9,889 nucleotides of DNA from an uncultured bacterium (GTDB taxonomy: Bacteria > Planctomycetota > UBA1135 > GCA-002686595): NCBI GenBank assembly GCA_902826945.1, contig CADEGS010000167.1, positions 1-9,889 of the forward strand, given 5' to 3'. The notes below the pieces were generated by a model. That model was given only the letters and a program-made list of their open reading frames with translations. It was not told the origin of the DNA and did no database searches. The position numbers were made by a program, and so were the translations under genes. Shown one piece after another: positions 6,492 to 9,889 of this stretch (its first letter is position 1; every line of letters starts with the position of its first letter).

Positions 6492-7903
6492 CGCGGCGGG
6501 CTCGTGCGCAGCTCGAGGCAGGCGTGCAGCGGCACGAGCTTGCCCGGGTTCATGCGCCGCTCGGGGTCCCAGGCGGAGCGCGCGCGGCACATCGCGTCGA
6601 GGTCGGCGGGCGAGAAGACGAGCTCGATCTCGCGCAGCTTCTCGAGGCCCACGCCGTGCTCGCCGGTCAGCGAGCCGCCGGCCGCCACGCAGGCGGCCAG
6701 GATCTCGTGGCCGGCCTCGAGCACGCGCTCGACCTCGCCCGCGTCGCGGCGGTCGTAGCAGATGTTCGGGTGCAGGTTGCCGTCGCCGGCGTGGAACACG
6801 GTCGCCAGGCGCAGGCCGCGCGCGCGGCAGATCTCGACCGTGCGCGCGACCATCTCGCGCAGCCGCGTGCGCGGCACGACGGCGTCGGCCACGTACAGGT
6901 CGGGCGCCACGCGACCCATCGCGCCGAAGGCGCCCTTGCGACCGGCCCACAGCTTGCGGCGCTCGTCCTCGTCGCGCGCGGAGCGCAGCTCGATCGCGCC
7001 GCGCTCGAGCGCGATCGCGCGCACGTCGGCCGCGGTCTCCTCGACCTCGACCGCGACGCCTTCGACCTCGACCAGGAGCACGGCCTCCGCATCGCGCGGG
7101 TAGCCGGCGGCGAAGACGCTGTCCTCGACGGCCTCGATCGTCAGGCGGTCGAGGATCTCGAGCGCCGAGGGCTCCAGCCGGCGCGCGATGATGTCGGAGA
7201 CGCTGTCGCAGGCGCCGTCCAGGCTGCGGAAGATCGCCAGCACCGTCTCGATCACGGGCGGGCGCGGCACGAGGCGCACGGTGACCTCGGTCGCCAGCCC
7301 GAAGGTGCCCTCGCTGCCGACGAAGAGGCCGACCAGGTCGTAGCCGACGGGGTCGAGGGCCGGACCGGAGAGGTCCACGACGCGCCCGTCGTGCGTCACG
7401 AGCACGAGGCCCAGCACGTGGCGCGTCGTCGCGCCGTGCTTGAAGCAGTGCGGGCCGCCCGAGTTGTTGGCGACGTTGCCGCCGATCGTGCAGGCCATCT
7501 GGCTCGAGGGGTCGGGCGCGTAGGAGAGGCCCGCGCCCGCGCAGGCCTGGCTCAGGGTCGCGTTCACGACGCCGGCCTGGACGCGCGCGAAGCGGTTCTC
7601 GACGTCGACCTCGAGCACGCGCCGCATGCGCGCGGTCGAGACGACGACGCCGCCCGCCACGGGCGTCGCGCCGCCCGCCAGGCCCGTGCCCGCGCCGCGC
7701 GCGACGACCGGCACGCGGCGCTCGTGCAGGAGCGCGAAGCAGCGGGCGGCCTGCGCGGTGTCGGCGGGCAGCACGACCAGCTCCGGCCGCTCGCGCAGCA
7801 GCGCCAGGCCGTCGGACTCGTAGGGCAGGAGACGCGTCGGCGTGTCGATCACGCCGGCCTCGCCGACGACCTCGCGCAGCGCGCTCGCCAGCGGGCGCGC
7901 CAT
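6488..7903 (-). CDS. glcD: Glycolate oxidase FAD-linked catalytic subunit GlcD
   Basis: Oxidises glycolate (and often D-lactate) to the 2-oxo acid, reducing bound FAD. 471 residues, near the usual size (E. coli about 499). The PCMH FAD domain spans about 40-215: PVVARGAGTGLAGGATP (65-81), then TIGGNVANNSGG (139-150) and VGSEGTFGLATEVTVRL (195-211). The C-terminal oxidase domain has VFHAGDGNLHPN (369-380), with the conserved metal/substrate-site histidines, then LTGEHGVG (412-419) and a closing WDPERRMNPGKL. Start ATG 7903 shares one base with the permease stop (TGATG), and the family N-terminus begins soon after; there is no clear ribosome binding site. D-lactate dehydrogenases of the same family look alike, but adjacent glcE and glcF make glycolate oxidase the better call. 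It is the first of three glc genes and follows an ABC transporter. Confidence 0.94.
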   Translation of the reverse strand: MARPLASALREVVGEAGVIDTPTRLLPYESDGLALLRERPELVVLPADTAQAARCFALLHERRVPVVARGAGTGLAGGATPVAGGVVVSTARMRRVLEVDVENRFARVQAGVVNATLSQACAGAGLSYAPDPSSQMACTIGGNVANNSGGPHCFKHGATTRHVLGLVLVTHDGRVVDLSGPALDPVGYDLVGLFVGSEGTFGLATEVTVRLVPRPPVIETVLAIFRSLDGACDSVSDIIARRLEPSALEILDRLTIEAVEDSVFAAGYPRDAEAVLLVEVEGVAVEVEETAADVRAIALERGAIELRSARDEDERRKLWAGRKGAFGAMGRVAPDLYVADAVVPRTRLREMVARTVEICRARGLRLATVFHAGDGNLHPNICYDRRDAGEVERVLEAGHEILAACVAAGGSLTGEHGVGLEKLREIELVFSPADLDAMCRARSAWDPERRMNPGKLVPLHACLELRTSPPR

Positions 7904-9360
7904 CAGAAGTCCATGCGCGCCAGGCGCGCGCAGCCCAGGGCCAGGACCAGGGCGACGAAGGCGAGCGAGCTCGCGATCGAGTACGCCAGGTTGAACTTCC
8001 AGGGCGCCGAGAAGCTCGCGCGCCGCTCGTACCAGGCGCTCCCGGGGAGGCCGCCGCCCGAGGAGCGGGCGTCGGCGTCGAGGTCCGCCGTCAGCCGCGC
8101 GAGCAGCGCGGCGCGCGGCTCGTCGGCGAGGCCGCCGGGCAGGTCGGCCTCGAGCGCGTAGACCCACTCGTGCAGCCGGAAGAGGATCACCGTGCGGTCG
8201 CGTCCGCCCTCGCTCCAGCGCACCTCGCTCGTGGCGAGGGGCGCCTCGGCGCCGAGGTGCCCGGACCTGCGGCGCGGGTCGCGCTCGGCGAGCAGGTCGG
8301 CGAGCTCGCGCGCGACGTCGAGCGTGCTGACGCCGCCCTTCTCGTTCGGCTGCGGCCGCTCGCGCCGGCGCAGCGTGACGCGCGCGTCCTCGGCCGGGAG
8401 CGCGATGCCCAGGCGCGGCGGTCCGAGCGCCGCGGCCGCGGCGGGCGGCAGCGTCTCGGCGGGCGTGGCCTCCTGCCTCGCTCCCTCGGGCAGCGCCGAG
8501 ATGGTGAGGCCGCTGTCGGCATCGCGGAAGGCGGAGGGATCGCGGCGCAGCTCGCGCGCGATCAGCGGCGCGTCGCCCGTCTTCGGCAGCGCGTGGTGCA
8601 GCACGTCGCCGAGGACGGCGGCCGCGTACAGGCCCGTGTCGAGCTCGGCCTGGGGGTCGATCCGCACGGCCGCGTCCGGGTCCGCCGCGGCGTGCGTCTC
8701 GCGCCAGTGCTCCTTCCAGGTCCAGGCCGGGTGCACGATGCAGCCGTTCAGGAACAGGAAGACCAGCGACCCCAGCACCGCGGCGATCGCGTTCCGCGTG
8801 AGCGCGCCGAAGAGCATCGTCACGGCGAAGGTCAGGCCGTAGCCGTAGGTCAGGGTGAACGCGCCGAGCAGGATGCCCGGGTCGTTGTGCCCCGAGCCCA
8901 GCGCCAGGCCGGCCCAGGTCCCGGTCGCCATGAACAGCGCCAGCAACCCGACGAACAGGAGCCCGGTCCCGTAGCGCGAGAGGTAGAGCGAGGCGCGCGA
9001 CAGCGGCTTGTGGAACAGGACGTCGGCGGTGCCCTTCTCGACGATGTGCGGCACGAAGGAGGCCGTCGCGATCAGGCACACGAGCACGCCCAGCGGGCCG
9101 GCGCTGCGGTCGAACACCAGCCGCAGGAACTGCTCGATCGCGAGCGAGCGCGGGTCCTCGACGCCGCGCGGTACGCCCAGGACCGAGTACGAGACGTGCT
9201 TCCAGCCGAACAGGACGACGATCTCCTCGGAGCGGAAGGCGACCAGCGCCGCGAAGAGCGGGGGCAGCGCCGCCAGCGCGACCATGACGCGAAAGACCCG
9301 GTTGTCGAGCACCTGGTGCAGCGCGTCCTGCGCCAGCGCGCGGGCCTGCAGCAGCTTCAC
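7903..9360 (-). CDS. ABC-2 type transporter permease with a large soluble insert
   Basis: Membrane subunit of an ABC-2 transporter, partner of the ATPase encoded just upstream. 485 residues. Predicted membrane segments by hydrophobicity: about 23-43, 87-106, 131-154, 161-187, 191-209, and 457-479 at the C-terminus. VEKGTADVLFHKPLSR (107-122), a cytoplasmic loop after the second segment, is typical of ABC-2 permeases of the NosY/GldF-like kind. Residues 210-455 form one long soluble domain between segments five and six, rich in Asp, Arg and Ala, with no enzymatic motif I recognise; six segments would place it outside if the N-terminus is cytoplasmic. Start GTG 9360 overlaps the ATPase stop (GTGA) and has GGAGAA 6 bases upstream; the open frame beyond is spurious. 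The substrate is unknown: candidates include lipids, polysaccharide, or a secreted factor. The permease is translationally coupled to glcD at its 3' end. Confidence 0.85.
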   Translation of the reverse strand: MKLLQARALAQDALHQVLDNRVFRVMVALAALPPLFAALVAFRSEEIVVLFGWKHVSYSVLGVPRGVEDPRSLAIEQFLRLVFDRSAGPLGVLVCLIATASFVPHIVEKGTADVLFHKPLSRASLYLSRYGTGLLFVGLLALFMATGTWAGLALGSGHNDPGILLGAFTLTYGYGLTFAVTMLFGALTRNAIAAVLGSLVFLFLNGCIVHPAWTWKEHWRETHAAADPDAAVRIDPQAELDTGLYAAAVLGDVLHHALPKTGDAPLIARELRRDPSAFRDADSGLTISALPEGARQEATPAETLPPAAAAALGPPRLGIALPAEDARVTLRRRERPQPNEKGGVSTLDVARELADLLAERDPRRRSGHLGAEAPLATSEVRWSEGGRDRTVILFRLHEWVYALEADLPGGLADEPRAALLARLTADLDADARSSGGGLPGSAWYERRASFSAPWKFNLAYSIASSLAFVALVLALGCARLARMDF

Positions 9361-9889
9361 GCGCGCTTCTCCGCGAGCAGGTCGAGGAAGGCCTCCTCGA
9401 GCGTCAGCTTGCGCGGCGCGATGCCGCGGATCGAGAGCCCCGCGCCGCGCAGGCGGTCCACGACGGCGTCCTGCTCGGCCGCGGAGAGCGTCAGCTCGAA
9501 GCCCTCGCGCGTGCGCTGCAGGTCCTGGCCGAGCCCCGCCAGCAGGCGCTCGAGATCGGCCGCGGCGGGGGCGAGCTCGAAGCCGACGCGCCCCGTGCGC
9601 GGCGTGAGCTCCGCGATCGTGCCGGTGCGCAGGATGCGTCCCTTGTCCATGATCACGACGCGGTCGCACATCTGCTCGACCTCCAGCAGGAGGTGCGAGT
9701 TCAGGAACACGGTCGTGCCCGCGGCGCGCAGCTCGCCCACGATCTGGCGCACGACGGCGCGCCCCATCGGGTCCACGCCGTCGGTCGGCTCGTCGAGGAA
9801 GACCAGCTCGGGCTCGTGCAGCAGCGCCTGCACGAGGCCGATGCGCTGCTGCATGCCCTTCGAGTACTCGCGCACCTTGCGGTCGGCGG
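9357..9889 (-). CDS. ABC-2 transporter ATP-binding protein, 5' partial
   Basis: ATPase subunit driving the adjacent permease, at the cytoplasmic face of the membrane. Only the last 176 residues are visible; the frame is open at the window end, so Walker A and the Q-loop lie outside. YSKGMQQRIG (visible residues 8-17) is the ABC signature in the variant form common in CcmA-type transporters. LVFLDEPTDGVDP is Walker B with catalytic Glu (residue 33) and the D-loop. LNSHLLLEVEQMCDRV carries the switch His (residue 65). The last 80 or so residues form a C-terminal accessory region of the kind that follows many CcmA-type domains, ending in LTLEEAFLDLL. A GTG at 9875 opens the last part of the frame but lies inside the signature region and cannot be the true start. 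The gene ends in GTGA, overlapping the permease start. Confidence 0.93.
   Translation of the reverse strand, partial: ADRKVREYSKGMQQRIGLVQALLHEPELVFLDEPTDGVDPMGRAVVRQIVGELRAAGTTVFLNSHLLLEVEQMCDRVVIMDKGRILRTGTIAELTPRTGRVGFELAPAAADLERLLAGLGQDLQRTREGFELTLSAAEQDAVVDRLRGAGLSIRGIAPRKLTLEEAFLDLLAEKRA
9367..9372 (-). promoter_or_regulatory. Ribosome binding site that fixes the ABC permease start
   Basis: On the minus strand GGAGAA lies 6 bases before GTG 9360, within the ATPase gene's last codons. It supports GTG 9360 over upstream in-frame starts, which would add a hydrophilic Arg-rich leader from inside the ATPase gene. Confidence 0.55.

Noticed and set aside
6524..8161. A 545-codon plus-strand open frame opposite glcD
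   Set aside because: Composition is Ala/Arg/Asp/His-rich without recognisable motifs, while the minus strand encodes a full-length GlcD.
7904..9079. N-terminal extension of GlcD in the same frame, adding about 390 residues
   Set aside because: The extension overlaps the permease gene in another frame and is Arg-rich without motifs; the FAD domain begins normally from ATG 7903.
1..9889. Signs of mobile elements, CRISPR arrays, tRNA or rRNA genes, or a replication origin
   Set aside because: I found no regularly spaced repeats, transposase or integrase motifs, cloverleaf-like segments or AT-rich clusters. Base composition also looks even across the window.

Overview
The window is about 9.9 kb of very GC-rich bacterial DNA. 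Third codon positions are almost all G or C, and long spurious open frames run antisense to most real genes. It is densely packed with two convergent gene blocks and has no RNA genes, insertion sequences, CRISPR arrays or phage genes that I can see. The composition, the two small single-pass membrane proteins of unknown function and the style of the ABC-2 transporter would suit a high-GC member of Planctomycetota, Myxococcota or a similar lineage. That placement is a guess; no taxonomic marker gene is present.

Plus-strand block (1-3837). It opens inside an enoyl-CoA hydratase gene, followed by a zinc-independent-looking MDR oxidoreductase and a 3-hydroxybutyryl-CoA dehydrogenase. Together they look like a short-chain acyl-CoA module: the hydratase makes a 3-hydroxyacyl-CoA, the dehydrogenase oxidises it, and the MDR enzyme acts on an unknown, perhaps enoyl, substrate. 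Two small membrane-anchored proteins of unknown function follow. They overlap by 4 bases and may be diverged tandem paralogues.

Convergent junction (3838-3981). This 144-base gap is the only real intergenic space. It is full of dyad symmetry; the best hairpin (3940-3972) lies just past the stop of the minus-strand block and is a candidate bidirectional terminator without a T-tract.

Minus-strand block (9889 down to 3982). In transcription order it holds a partial ABC-2 transporter ATPase, its membrane permease with a large extra soluble domain, and then glcD, glcE and glcF, the three subunits of a membrane-associated glycolate oxidase (glycolate to glyoxylate). All four junctions overlap by 1 or 4 bases (GTGA, TGATG, ATGA, GTGA), so the five genes are probably one translationally coupled operon. 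Placing a CcmA-type ABC-2 exporter directly upstream of glycolate oxidase is the most unusual arrangement here. No clearly new defence or mobile system was found.
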